Assembly: GCA_027587225.1 (NCBI GenBank)
Contig: JAPDDQ010000059.1
Location: 1 to 40,151, forward strand
Direction of reading: 5' to 3'
Origin: Solirubrobacter taibaiensis
GTDB taxonomy: Bacteria > Actinomycetota > Thermoleophilia > Solirubrobacterales > Solirubrobacteraceae
DNA: 40,151 nucleotides
Shown here: one piece after another, positions 22,781 to 30,445 of the stretch
Layout: each line of letters begins with the position of its first letter
Position numbering within the stretch: the first letter of the stretch is position 1
Made by a program: the position numbers and the translations under genes
Notes under the pieces: model-generated
Databases searched by the model: none
Told to the model about the DNA's origin: nothing
The model's input: the letters and a program-made list of their open reading frames with translations, nothing else

Positions 22781-24124
22781 CTACCACTGCGTGGGGGCGT
22801 AGTCCTTGAGGAAGACGCCGTGGAGGTCTTCGCCGCCCTCGCCCCGCACGATCGGGTCGTAGACGCGCGCGGCGCCGTCGACGAGGTCGAGCGGGGCGTG
22901 GAACCCCTCGTCGGCGAGCCGCAGCTTGGTCGTCTGCGGGCGTTCGTCGGTGATCCAGCCGGTGTCCACGCTCGTCATGAGGATGCCGTCGGTCTCCAGC
23001 ATCTCCCGGGCACTCGTGCGCGTGAGCATGTTGAGCGCGGCCTTCGCCATGTTCGTGTGCGGGTGCCCCGGGCCCTTGTAGCCGCGGCCGAAGCTGCCCT
23101 CCATCGCGGACACGTTGACGATGTAGGTGCGCCGCGCCGGGGACGCCGCCAGCGAGGCGCGCAGGCGGCTGATGAGGACGAACGGGGCCGTCATGTTGCA
23201 CAGCTGGACCTCGAGCATCTCGACGGGGTCCACCTCGTCGACGCGTTGGGTCCAGCTGTTGTGGTCGACGTCGTCGGGCACCAGCCCGCCGGCGTCCACC
23301 GCGGTCGAGCGGGCGGTGAGCGCCAGCGTGGTCACGGGGTGCAGATCGTGCGCGGCACCGAGCTCCAGCACGTGCGACGCGTCCGGGAGCGCTTCGGCCT
23401 CGCCGGCGATGAGCAGCGCGTAGGCGTCGGGCGAGCGGCGCACGGTCTGCGCGGCGTTGTTGATCAGGATGTCGAGCGGGCCGTCGGCGGCCACCGCGTC
23501 GGCGAGTGCGATGACCTGGCCGGGTTGGCGCAGGTCGATCCCGACGATGTTCAGGCGATCGATCCAGTCGGCGCTGTCGGCCATCGACGCGAAGCGCCGC
23601 GCCGCGTCCCTCGGGAAGCGGGTCGTGATCGTCGTGTGCGCGCCGTCGCGCAGCAGCCGCAGCGCGATGTACATGCCGATCTTCGCGCGCCCGCCGGTGA
23701 GCAGCGCACGCCGCCCGGTGAGGTCGGCGCGGGCCTCACGACGCTCCCGGTTGAGCGCCGCGCAGTCCGGGCACAGCTGGTGGTAGAAGCCGTCGACCTC
23801 GGTGTACTTGCGCTTGCACTGGTAACACGGTCGCGCGCGGATCAGCGTGCCGGCACTGGCGCCCGCCGCGCTCGTCAGCTCGATGCCGCGCGTCTCGTCG
23901 TCGATCCGCCCGGGCGCCGCCGTGGCCGTGGCGGCGAGGACGCTGCGGTCGGCGGCGGCCACCGCGGCGCGGCGTTCGGCGCGGCGCCGCTCCTTCACCG
24001 ACTTGAAGATCTTCGCGGTCGCGCGGCGCACTTGCACCGCCTGGGGATGCTCGACCGGGAGTTGTTCGACGCGGGCGAGCACGGCCAGGCACGTCTCGAG
24101 GTCGTTGCGGTCGATGTCCGTCAC
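22781..24124 (-). CDS. SDR-family protein with N-terminal zinc ribbon
   Basis: 447 residues. Residues 1-95 are helical and charged (KSVKERRRAERRAA). A zinc-ribbon-like CYQCKRKYTEVDGFYHQLCPDC has Cys100, 103, 118 and 121. From about 135 a Rossmann fold of the SDR type follows, with TGGRAKIG (143-150) and INNAAQT (221-227). The catalytic Ser339 (NVSAMEG) and Lys361 remain, but the residue four before the Lys, normally Tyr, is Thr357 (HTNMAKAALNM). The chemistry may therefore be altered or lost. The start is GTG at 24122-24124, without a clear ribosome-binding site. The substrate is unknown. Confidence 0.85.
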   Translation of the reverse strand: MTDIDRNDLETCLAVLARVEQLPVEHPQAVQVRRATAKIFKSVKERRRAERRAAVAAADRSVLAATATAAPGRIDDETRGIELTSAAGASAGTLIRARPCYQCKRKYTEVDGFYHQLCPDCAALNRERREARADLTGRRALLTGGRAKIGMYIALRLLRDGAHTTITTRFPRDAARRFASMADSADWIDRLNIVGIDLRQPGQVIALADAVAADGPLDILINNAAQTVRRSPDAYALLIAGEAEALPDASHVLELGAAHDLHPVTTLALTARSTAVDAGGLVPDDVDHNSWTQRVDEVDPVEMLEVQLCNMTAPFVLISRLRASLAASPARRTYIVNVSAMEGSFGRGYKGPGHPHTNMAKAALNMLTRTSAREMLETDGILMTSVDTGWITDERPQTTKLRLADEGFHAPLDLVDGAARVYDPIVRGEGGEDLHGVFLKDYAPTQW

Positions 24125-24162
24125 AAGAGAAGGAAACGGTATCGGGACCTACGATGGCGGCC

Positions 24163-24258
24163 ATGGGACGGACGGACACCGCCTCCCGCGTGATCGCCGC
24201 CCCGGCAGAGCAGGTCGCCTCGTCGCTCGCCAACCTCGCCGCCTTCGTCGAGCGCTGA
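24163..24258 (+). pseudogene. SRPBCC/AHSA1-like gene with an internal in-frame deletion
   Basis: A 31-codon frame from ATG 24163 (a second in-frame ATG lies at 24154) to TGA 24256-24258. The first ~18 residues (MGRTDTASRVIAAPAEQV) match the start of SRPBCC/AHSA1-type proteins, and the last ~13 (ASSLANLAAFVER) match their usual C-terminal helix; the ~120-residue middle is absent, with the frame kept. The likeliest reading is an intragenic deletion. Coding for a mini-protein cannot be excluded. The family assignment comes from memory of such proteins, not from a search. Confidence 0.6.
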
Positions 24259-24262
24259 CGGT

Positions 24263-25525
24263 TCAGCTCGTGTTCACCGCCCGTTCGAAGTTCAGCCGTC
24301 CGGTGGTGGTCGTCCGGTCACGCAACGTGGCGTGGCGGCTGACGGTGCTGAGAATCTGCGCGCGGAGCTTGCCGTACTTCCAGCCGCGCCGGGCTTTGAT
24401 CGCGGCTGCGGCAGCGGCCACCGCGGGCGCGGCCATCGACGTGCCGGACATCGAGCGATAGCCGCCGCGCAGCCAGGTGGAGTTGATGCCCGATCCGGCG
24501 GCGGCCAGGGCGACCGTGCGCCGGCCCCAGTTCGAGAACGGAGCCAGTCCGATGTTGTCGTAGCTGCTCGCCGCGACCGCGACGACGTTGTCCAGCGGGT
24601 GGGCCGCCGGGTACACGGGGACGCGGTCGTTGTCGTTGCCGGCGTTGCCCGCGGCGGCGACAACCAGCACGCCGCGCGAGCGGGCGAACGCGAGCGCGTC
24701 GTACTCGACCTGCGTGCGCGTGGAGGTGGTGTACGAGCAGTTGATGACGGTCGCGCCGGCCTGGACGGCGTAGACGATCGCCTCGGCTGAGCCGGACGTC
24801 GTCCCGAGGCCCTGGCTGTCCATGAATCGCACCGGGATGACCTGCGCCGTGCGGCACAAGCCGACGGCGCGGCGCTTGCCGTTGTTCGCGGCAGCGATGA
24901 TCCCCACGACGTGCGTGCCGTGGCCGTTGGTGTCTTCGGCGTCGCCGCGACCGCCGTGCGCGTCATAGCCGCCGTAGTCGTCGACGTAGCCATTGTGGTC
25001 ATCGTCGCGTCCGTTGCCGCGCGTCTCGGCGCGGTTGAGTGCGACCCGGCCGCGCAGGGCCGGGTGGTCAAGATCGACGCCGGTGTCGACCACGGCGACG
25101 CGCGCGCACTTGGGGGTCGCCGGTGAGCGTCGCACCTTGCCCGCCACGTCACGCTCGGCGGTCCGGGCGCTGCGCGTGAGGCCTTCGGCTGTGTCCCCGG
25201 TCGCACGCGGAAGCTCGCTGGGCGGGAGCCGCACCGCACGATCGAGTTCGACGTAGCGGACCCGCGGATCACGACGCAACGCCGCCACGAATGCGTCGCG
25301 CCGCGCGAGGCGGATGCTCACGCGGTGCGCGAACACGCCCGTGACGGGGCGACGTGCCTCCCCGCCCGCGGCGCGCAGCAATGCTTGCGCCTCCGCAACG
25401 CCCACGTCCGCGCCCACACCGACGACGTACCGCACCGCTCCCGGTTGTGCGGCGTGCGCGGGAGTGGCACCGACACCGGCGACCACGGACAGCAGCGCCC
25501 CCACGACCCACTGCGCAACCTTCAT
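24263..25525 (-). CDS. Secreted subtilisin-like serine protease (S8)
   Basis: 420 residues. Signal peptide 1-26 (ending THAHA-like PAHAA), an inhibitor-like propeptide to about 130 (ARYVELDRAVRL), then the S8 catalytic domain. Triad: Asp147 (VVDTGVD), His202 (NGHGTHV), Ser363 (SGTSMAAP); the oxyanion Asn is 294 (AAGNAGN). The NGRDDDHNGYVDDYGGYD loop is a calcium-type insertion common in actinomycete subtilases. There is no C-terminal anchor, so it is probably released. The ATG is at 25523-25525. The stop is only 5 nt from the SRPBCC remnant's stop. Confidence 0.95.
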   Translation of the reverse strand: MKVAQWVVGALLSVVAGVGATPAHAAQPGAVRYVVGVGADVGVAEAQALLRAAGGEARRPVTGVFAHRVSIRLARRDAFVAALRRDPRVRYVELDRAVRLPPSELPRATGDTAEGLTRSARTAERDVAGKVRRSPATPKCARVAVVDTGVDLDHPALRGRVALNRAETRGNGRDDDHNGYVDDYGGYDAHGGRGDAEDTNGHGTHVVGIIAAANNGKRRAVGLCRTAQVIPVRFMDSQGLGTTSGSAEAIVYAVQAGATVINCSYTTSTRTQVEYDALAFARSRGVLVVAAAGNAGNDNDRVPVYPAAHPLDNVVAVAASSYDNIGLAPFSNWGRRTVALAAAGSGINSTWLRGGYRSMSGTSMAAPAVAAAAAAIKARRGWKYGKLRAQILSTVSRHATLRDRTTTTGRLNFERAVNTS

Positions 25526-25557
25526 CGATCAGGGTTTAGTCGCGTGAAGCGCCCGAG

Positions 25558-26811
25558 TCAAGCTCCGGCATCGAGCGGGACCCGTTGCCAGCGGATCGGC
25601 CGCTCGGCGCGCCCGGGCGGGCTGGGGACGACGGCGAGGCTGGTCGGTGTCGCGGTCCAGACGGGGTCGAGGTCGTAGCCGTCCACGCGGGCGACGAGTT
25701 GCGGCGGACCGAAGCGGCGGTCCTTGGTCGCATGGGCGACGCGCACGAGCACGAGTCCGGGGTCGCGGTCGATCCAGCCGACGGCGCCGCGGCCGGCCGC
25801 GAGGGCGGCGATCGTGGCGTTGACGCCGAGGTCGCGGGTGAGGAGCAACGGGCGGCCGAGGACGCCGGTGCTGGAGCGCACGCGGGCCTCGACGCGGCGG
25901 TTCGTCCAATCCGCCCAGGCGAGCACCATGCGCCCGTCCGGCCCGACCGCGACGGACTGGCCGGCGGCGGACATGTGGCTCAGCTGGACCGACTTGCCGA
26001 AGCCGCCGCCCGCCTGGCGAAACCGACCGTGGATCGAGGACACGGTCTCACGACGACGGGCCCCTGGGCGCTTGGACCAGTGGTCTTCGATCCACGTGAC
26101 GACGGCATCGCCGCGATCATTGAGCGCGAGTTGCGGCTCGACCCCGTGCCGTGGCGTGCCCGCGATCACCGTTGCCGACGTGAACGCGGGTGCGTCCGGG
26201 GCGCGGGTCGAGAGCGCGATCTGTGTCCCGTTGAGGGACTTGCCGCCGTGCTGGCGCCAGGCCAGCAACGCGGTCCCATTGGCGGCGGCGGCCAGCGTGG
26301 GGTCGGCGATGTGTTCCCCGCCGAGCGCCTGCTCGGGACCCCAGACCCCGGACGCGGCGCGCATTCGCACGTGCAGGCCGCCGGCGCCGGAGGCGAGCGT
26401 GTAGGCCACGAACGCGTTGCCCGCGCCGTCGACCGCGAGCGGCACGATCCCCTCAAGGAAGTCGGGCAGCGCGGTGACGAGCTCCACCGGGCCGAGCGTC
26501 CCGCCGGCCGGTTGGAAGCGCGCGTACAGGCCGGTGCGGTCCACCCACGCGACGATCACGTCGCCGCGTGGGCCGATCGCGACCTGCGGATCCTCGTACC
26601 CCTCGATGATCGTCTGCGGCGCCGAGACGACGCCCTCGGCGCTGACCACGCGTAGGGACGACACAGCGGTCTTCTCGCTCCGGTTGACGAACGCCAACGC
26701 CCCGGTCCCCGACGACGCGTACGACGCGCCTTCGACCTGCGCGTCCGCCCGGGCGGTCGCCGGGACGACGAGCGCCATCGCGAGGATCAGCCACAGCGCG
26801 CGAGCGAACAT
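25558..26811 (-). CDS. Secreted beta-propeller-like repeat protein
   Basis: 417 residues. Signal peptide 1-23 (MFARALWLILAMALVVPATARA). The rest is made of ~50-60-residue repeats with the pattern V-x-x-D-x-x-G-x-x-x-V-A-W (IGPRGDVIVAWVDR, LALNDRGDAVVTWIED, VAVGPDGRMVLAWADW), as in a beta-propeller. No catalytic motif is seen. It resembles the first 450 residues of the protein at 30446-32245. The ATG at 26809-26811 is chosen because it gives the signal peptide. Function unknown; a surface or extracellular binding role is possible. Confidence 0.85.
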   Translation of the reverse strand: MFARALWLILAMALVVPATARADAQVEGASYASSGTGALAFVNRSEKTAVSSLRVVSAEGVVSAPQTIIEGYEDPQVAIGPRGDVIVAWVDRTGLYARFQPAGGTLGPVELVTALPDFLEGIVPLAVDGAGNAFVAYTLASGAGGLHVRMRAASGVWGPEQALGGEHIADPTLAAAANGTALLAWRQHGGKSLNGTQIALSTRAPDAPAFTSATVIAGTPRHGVEPQLALNDRGDAVVTWIEDHWSKRPGARRRETVSSIHGRFRQAGGGFGKSVQLSHMSAAGQSVAVGPDGRMVLAWADWTNRRVEARVRSSTGVLGRPLLLTRDLGVNATIAALAAGRGAVGWIDRDPGLVLVRVAHATKDRRFGPPQLVARVDGYDLDPVWTATPTSLAVVPSPPGRAERPIRWQRVPLDAGA

Positions 26812-26857
26812 GCCCGCGTCATGCCCGGGATGGCGGCGTTCGATGCCGAAGCGGTCG

Positions 26858-27343
26858 TCAGCCCGAGCGGCGAGGCCGTCCGGCCACGAGCGTCGGGTCG
26901 ACGGCGTCCCAGATGGCCCGCAGCTGGTGCAGCTGCTCGTCGGTGAGGCGGTCCAAGAACAACGCGCGGAGCTGGGCGAGGTGGGTCCGATTGGCCGCCC
27001 GGAGCACCTCCTGCCCGTGTGCAGTGAGGCTGACATGGACGGCGCGGCCGTCCTGCGGGGCACGCTCGCGCGTGACGAGCCCGGTGGACTGCAGCTGAGT
27101 GACGATGCGGGTGAGCCCGTTGTGACTCATCAGCACTTCGTCGGCGAGCTCGCTCATGCGCAGCGATTTCCCGGGTGAGAGCCCGAGCTGGATCAGTACG
27201 TCGTAGTCGCTGCTCGAGAGTTGATGTGACCGTCTCAGGTCGGCGTCGAGCTCGCGCCGGAGCTGGACGTTCGCCCGCAGCAGGCCTTGCCAGGCTGCGA
27301 GCTCGTCGTCCGAGAGCCGGCTGGATGACCCGCGCTGAGGCAC
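26858..27343 (-). CDS. MarR family transcriptional regulator
   Basis: 161 residues. The winged helix (SSSDYDVLIQLGLSPGKSLRMSELADEVLMSHNGLTRIVTQLQSTGLVTRERAPQDGR, quoted in parts) has the MarR DxR wing. The start is a GTG at 27341-27343, without a good ribosome-binding site; the frame is open upstream but basic and unlikely. It lies 19 nt downstream of the F420-reductase-like gene on the same strand and may regulate it. Confidence 0.9.
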   Translation of the reverse strand: MPQRGSSSRLSDDELAAWQGLLRANVQLRRELDADLRRSHQLSSSDYDVLIQLGLSPGKSLRMSELADEVLMSHNGLTRIVTQLQSTGLVTRERAPQDGRAVHVSLTAHGQEVLRAANRTHLAQLRALFLDRLTDEQLHQLRAIWDAVDPTLVAGRPRRSG

Positions 27344-27362
27344 GCGGGAAGGATACGTCTCG

Positions 27363-27932
27363 CTATCGCGCCTCCGGGGCGAAGAAGCGGTAGAAGAGCA
27401 GGCCTTCACCCGCGTCCTTGACGGCCGCGATGAACATGGGGGCGAACGCCTCCTGCGCCGCGGCGCGCTCGAGCGGTCCACCGTGGATCGCCTTCATGCC
27501 GATGTCGCGGCTGAGCTGCTCGACCGCCGCGCGAGCGCCCTCGTCCCCGACCCACAGGTTGTGCGGCGGGATCGAGGCGGCGCTCGCCTGATCGAACAGC
27601 GCGCCGAAGTTGAGATTGAACGCCTTGGCCGTGGGACCCCCGGTGGTGGCCTTGACGAACGCGGCGACGGAGGGGAACCCGTCCGGCGGATCAACGTCGT
27701 CGAGGCGGTTTGTGGCGTCGATGATGACCTTGCCCTCGAGACCGGTGACGCCGGCGAGGGCGGCAGGGACCGCGGCGTGGGGCACGGCCAGAAGGACGAT
27801 GTCGGCGTCCCCCGCGTCTCCGCCCGCTCGTCCGAGCTGGACCACCTCATGGCCGGCGGACGTCCACAACCGCGCGAGCGTGCCGCCGATCGTGCCTCTG
27901 CCGATGGTCGTGATCTTCCTGGCTGCTGACAT
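27363..27932 (-). CDS. NADPH-dependent F420 reductase-like protein
   Basis: 189 residues. The N-terminal dinucleotide site is TIGRGTIGGTLARLW, with a Rossmann fold (DIVLLAVPHAAVPAAL, KVIIDATN) and the FNLNFGALFD substrate-side segment typical of the F420-dependent NADP reductase family, which exchanges hydride between coenzyme F420 and NADP. The C-terminal GEGLLFYRF is less conserved, and the first glycine pattern is non-standard (GRGTIGG), so the cofactor is uncertain. ATG at 27930-27932; a GTG two codons earlier is possible. Confidence 0.8.
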   Translation of the reverse strand: MSAARKITTIGRGTIGGTLARLWTSAGHEVVQLGRAGGDAGDADIVLLAVPHAAVPAALAGVTGLEGKVIIDATNRLDDVDPPDGFPSVAAFVKATTGGPTAKAFNLNFGALFDQASAASIPPHNLWVGDEGARAAVEQLSRDIGMKAIHGGPLERAAAQEAFAPMFIAAVKDAGEGLLFYRFFAPEAR

Positions 27933-28054
27933 ACCCACATCGTAGAAGATGCGTCTGCAACGACATAAATTCCTCAGACGAAACCGAGTGTGACCGTGGC
28001 TGCTCGATACGTGGCCAGATCTCGCTGCTCGGCGGCAATAAGGTCGGCGGGTCG

Positions 28055-29053
28055 ATGACGTACTCGATCGGTGTCCTCGTTCCGCTCACTCCGCCCGGCT
28101 GGGCCGCGGCCGGTCGACACCTGCTCGCCGGGCTCGAGCTCGCGGCGGAAGAACTCGATGTCGAGCTGGTGGTCCGGGACACCGCGGGCGATCCACAGCG
28201 GGCCGCGGCGGCGGTCGACGAGCTGGTCGGCTTGGGCGTCACGGCCGTGGCGGGCGAGTACCACAGCGTCGTCGCTCGGGCGGCTGCCGCCCGGGCCGAC
28301 GCGCTCGGCCTGCCGTTCCTGTGCTCGTCCGCGGTGCTCGACGCGCTCACCGAACAGCCGACGGACTGGGTCGCGCGGATCGCCCCGGCGCAGTCGCGCG
28401 GCTGGATGCTGTACGCGGACTTTCTGCTGGGCGCGGGGCACCGCCGGATCGCCGTCGCGGCCCAGCCGAGCGTGTACTGGGCCGCCGGCACCCGCATCCT
28501 GCGCGAGCGGCTCGGCCCGCTCATCGAGCTCGAACCCACCGCCGCCATCTGCGACGCGCTCGTCGACCAAGGTGCGACGGCGTTGCTGCTGTTGACCGGC
28601 ACGCCGGAGCCGGCGACGTCGATCGTCAAGGCGGTCCGCCGCGACCCGCGTCTCGCCGAGCTACTGATCGGCGCTCCCGCCGGGCAGCCGGAGCTGCCCG
28701 AATGGGCGACGCTGCTGGGCCAGGACGGCGCGGCGATCCCGTTCCTGCGCTATCTGCCCGAGCGCCTCGGTCCGCTCGGGACGCGAGTGGAAGCGGCCTT
28801 GCGCGAGCGGTTGGGCGAGGCGCCGTCCTTCGTCGCCTTCGAGGGCTACGACACGATCCTGGCCCTCGTCGAGCGGCTGGCGGGCGGGTCATGGTCGGAC
28901 GTCGCCGTCGAAGGCACGCGCGGGCCGGTCACGTTCTCGCGCACGCCCGGCATCAGCGTCTGGCAGTGGACGTGGCCGCCGATCCAGGTCGTCGATCGCG
29001 ATCCGGCGCAGCTCGATCGCTTCCGCGTGCTCCGGTCACTCGACGACGAGTAG
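28055..29053 (+). CDS. Periplasmic-binding-fold protein without signal peptide
   Basis: 332 residues of the Leu/Ile/Val- or amide-binding (Peripla_BP_6/AmiC) fold: MTYSIGVLVPLTPPGWAAAGRHLLAGLELAAEELDV, ELVGLGVTAVAGEYHSVVARAAA and the CSSAVLDALTE segment. The protein starts directly with the first beta strand and has no signal peptide or lipobox, so it is probably cytoplasmic. Such proteins can act as ligand sensors, like AmiC. No transporter genes are beside it. The ATG at 28055 has AAGG about 11 nt upstream. It overlaps the convergent membrane protein by 18 nt. Confidence 0.8.
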   Translation: MTYSIGVLVPLTPPGWAAAGRHLLAGLELAAEELDVELVVRDTAGDPQRAAAAVDELVGLGVTAVAGEYHSVVARAAAARADALGLPFLCSSAVLDALTEQPTDWVARIAPAQSRGWMLYADFLLGAGHRRIAVAAQPSVYWAAGTRILRERLGPLIELEPTAAICDALVDQGATALLLLTGTPEPATSIVKAVRRDPRLAELLIGAPAGQPELPEWATLLGQDGAAIPFLRYLPERLGPLGTRVEAALRERLGEAPSFVAFEGYDTILALVERLAGGSWSDVAVEGTRGPVTFSRTPGISVWQWTWPPIQVVDRDPAQLDRFRVLRSLDDE

Positions 29054-29842
29054 ACGCTCGTTGGCGGGGGTGAGCGGCAGCCGCTCGTACTCGAGGAACG
29101 TGCGCTTCGACGAGCCGGCCGGGCGCCCGTCCTGCAACGTGGCCTTGGTCGAGAGCCGCAGCGGCAGGTACGTGCTCGCGTCGACGAGGTACTCGACCTC
29201 CACACCGGGCGTCATCGCGTCCGGGGCGGGCTCGGACCCGACGAGCCGTTGCACCTTCCGGCCGTCCAGCTCGGTCGTCCCGGCCGGTTCGAGCTTCCCC
29301 TCGGCGAGCAGCCGCCCGATCACCGGCAGCGGGTCGCGCCCGGGCTGCGTGAGGCCGGTGTTGTTGTCGATGTCCTCGGTCGCGCGCCGCGCGGCGACGT
29401 CGAGTCGTGTCGAGGACGCGGGCTTGCCGTCCTCGCGCGTGGTGACGACGCCGTCGGCGTAGGCGGCCTCGAAGCCCCCGTCGCGGACGTGGAAGCGCAG
29501 CGGGTCGCGGGCCGACCAGATCTCGGACGTCGTGCCCGAGCGGTCGACCAGCGTCCCGTCGGGGTTGAAGCGCTCCTCGCGGGCGATGACGTGGACGATC
29601 CCATCGGGACCCCCGAGTGCAGCGCGCGCCTCGGCCACCACGTCCACGTCCGGCCCGCGCAGCTCGGAGACGGCGACGATCGCCACCAGCAGCGACAGCA
29701 CGAGCGCGGGGACGAGGAGCCGACGCGGCCGGCGCCGGGCGGGTGCGTCGTCCAGCCGCGCGAGCAGCGGCTCGACCGGTGGCAACGCGGGCTCCTCCTT
29801 GACCGGGTTCGCCGCCCGGAGGCGGTCTGTCACGTCGTTCAT
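29036..29842 (-). CDS. Membrane-anchored protein coupled to an ECF sigma factor
   Basis: 268 residues. A cytoplasmic N-terminus of about 40 residues (MNDVTDRLRAANPVKEEPALPPVEPLLARL), one membrane segment (~43-61, LLVPALVLSLLVAIVAV), then an extracytoplasmic domain of repeated beta strands (IVHVIAREERFNPDGTLVDRSG, VEVEYLVDASTYLPLRLSTK), like lipoprotein-carrier-fold proteins. The start overlaps the sigma stop (ATGA). By position it is the likely partner or anti-sigma factor, but no zinc anti-sigma HxxxCxxC motif is present. Confidence 0.82.
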   Translation of the reverse strand: MNDVTDRLRAANPVKEEPALPPVEPLLARLDDAPARRRPRRLLVPALVLSLLVAIVAVSELRGPDVDVVAEARAALGGPDGIVHVIAREERFNPDGTLVDRSGTTSEIWSARDPLRFHVRDGGFEAAYADGVVTTREDGKPASSTRLDVAARRATEDIDNNTGLTQPGRDPLPVIGRLLAEGKLEPAGTTELDGRKVQRLVGSEPAPDAMTPGVEVEYLVDASTYLPLRLSTKATLQDGRPAGSSKRTFLEYERLPLTPANERLLVVE

Positions 29843-30333
29843 CGCTGCTCCTCGATCTGAGCCAGGGCCTGCGCGAGCCGGTTGCGCGCGCGGTGCAGGC
29901 GCACGTGGAAGGTGGCCCGGCTGCACCCGGCGGCGCGCGCCGCCCGGTCCGGCGCCAGGTCCTCCCAGGCGGTGAGCAGGAGCGCCTCGCGGTCGATCGC
30001 CTTCAGCTGGGCGAGGGCCTCGCCGAGCTTCGGGTCGGGGTCCTCCTCCTCCACGACCGCGGACGCCGCGACGCCCACCATCCGCGCCTGGAGCGCGCCG
30101 CGCCGGCGCTCGGCCCGCAGGCGGTTGCGCACCACGTTGCCCGCCACCGCGTACAGCCACGGGAGGGCGTCGCCGGGCACTTCGCGGCGGCGTCGCCAGG
30201 CGACGAGGAACGTCTCGGCGAGCACGTCCTCGGCCTCGTCGGAGCCCACGCGGCGGCGCGCGTAGGCGAGCACGGCGGCGCCGTGGCGGCCATACAGCGC
30301 CACGAACTGCTCGCGTTCACCGGCCGGGTTCAT
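29839..30333 (-). CDS. ECF sigma factor
   Basis: 164 residues. Region 2 (LYGRHGAAVLAYARRRVGSDEAEDVLAETFLVAWRR, LPWLYAVAGNVVRNRLR) and region 4 (LKAIDREALLLTAWEDLAPDRAARAAGCSRATFHVRLHRARNRLA) fill the protein. It transcribes an unknown regulon and is paired by overlap with the membrane protein that follows. ATG at 30331-30333; a GTG ten codons upstream is possible. It diverges from the secreted protein at 30446, 112 nt away, which may be its target. Confidence 0.93.
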   Translation of the reverse strand: MNPAGEREQFVALYGRHGAAVLAYARRRVGSDEAEDVLAETFLVAWRRRREVPGDALPWLYAVAGNVVRNRLRAERRRGALQARMVGVAASAVVEEEDPDPKLGEALAQLKAIDREALLLTAWEDLAPDRAARAAGCSRATFHVRLHRARNRLAQALAQIEEQR

Positions 30334-30445
30334 GCCCGTCTCTGTCCGGGACCTTCGCCGCACTTACCGCATGGTGGTGCTTGCCTGCTCGAACGGGTAG
30401 CCGCGCTGACTTGACGCGGAGGGTCCGTGGCTCCGACGATGGGCC

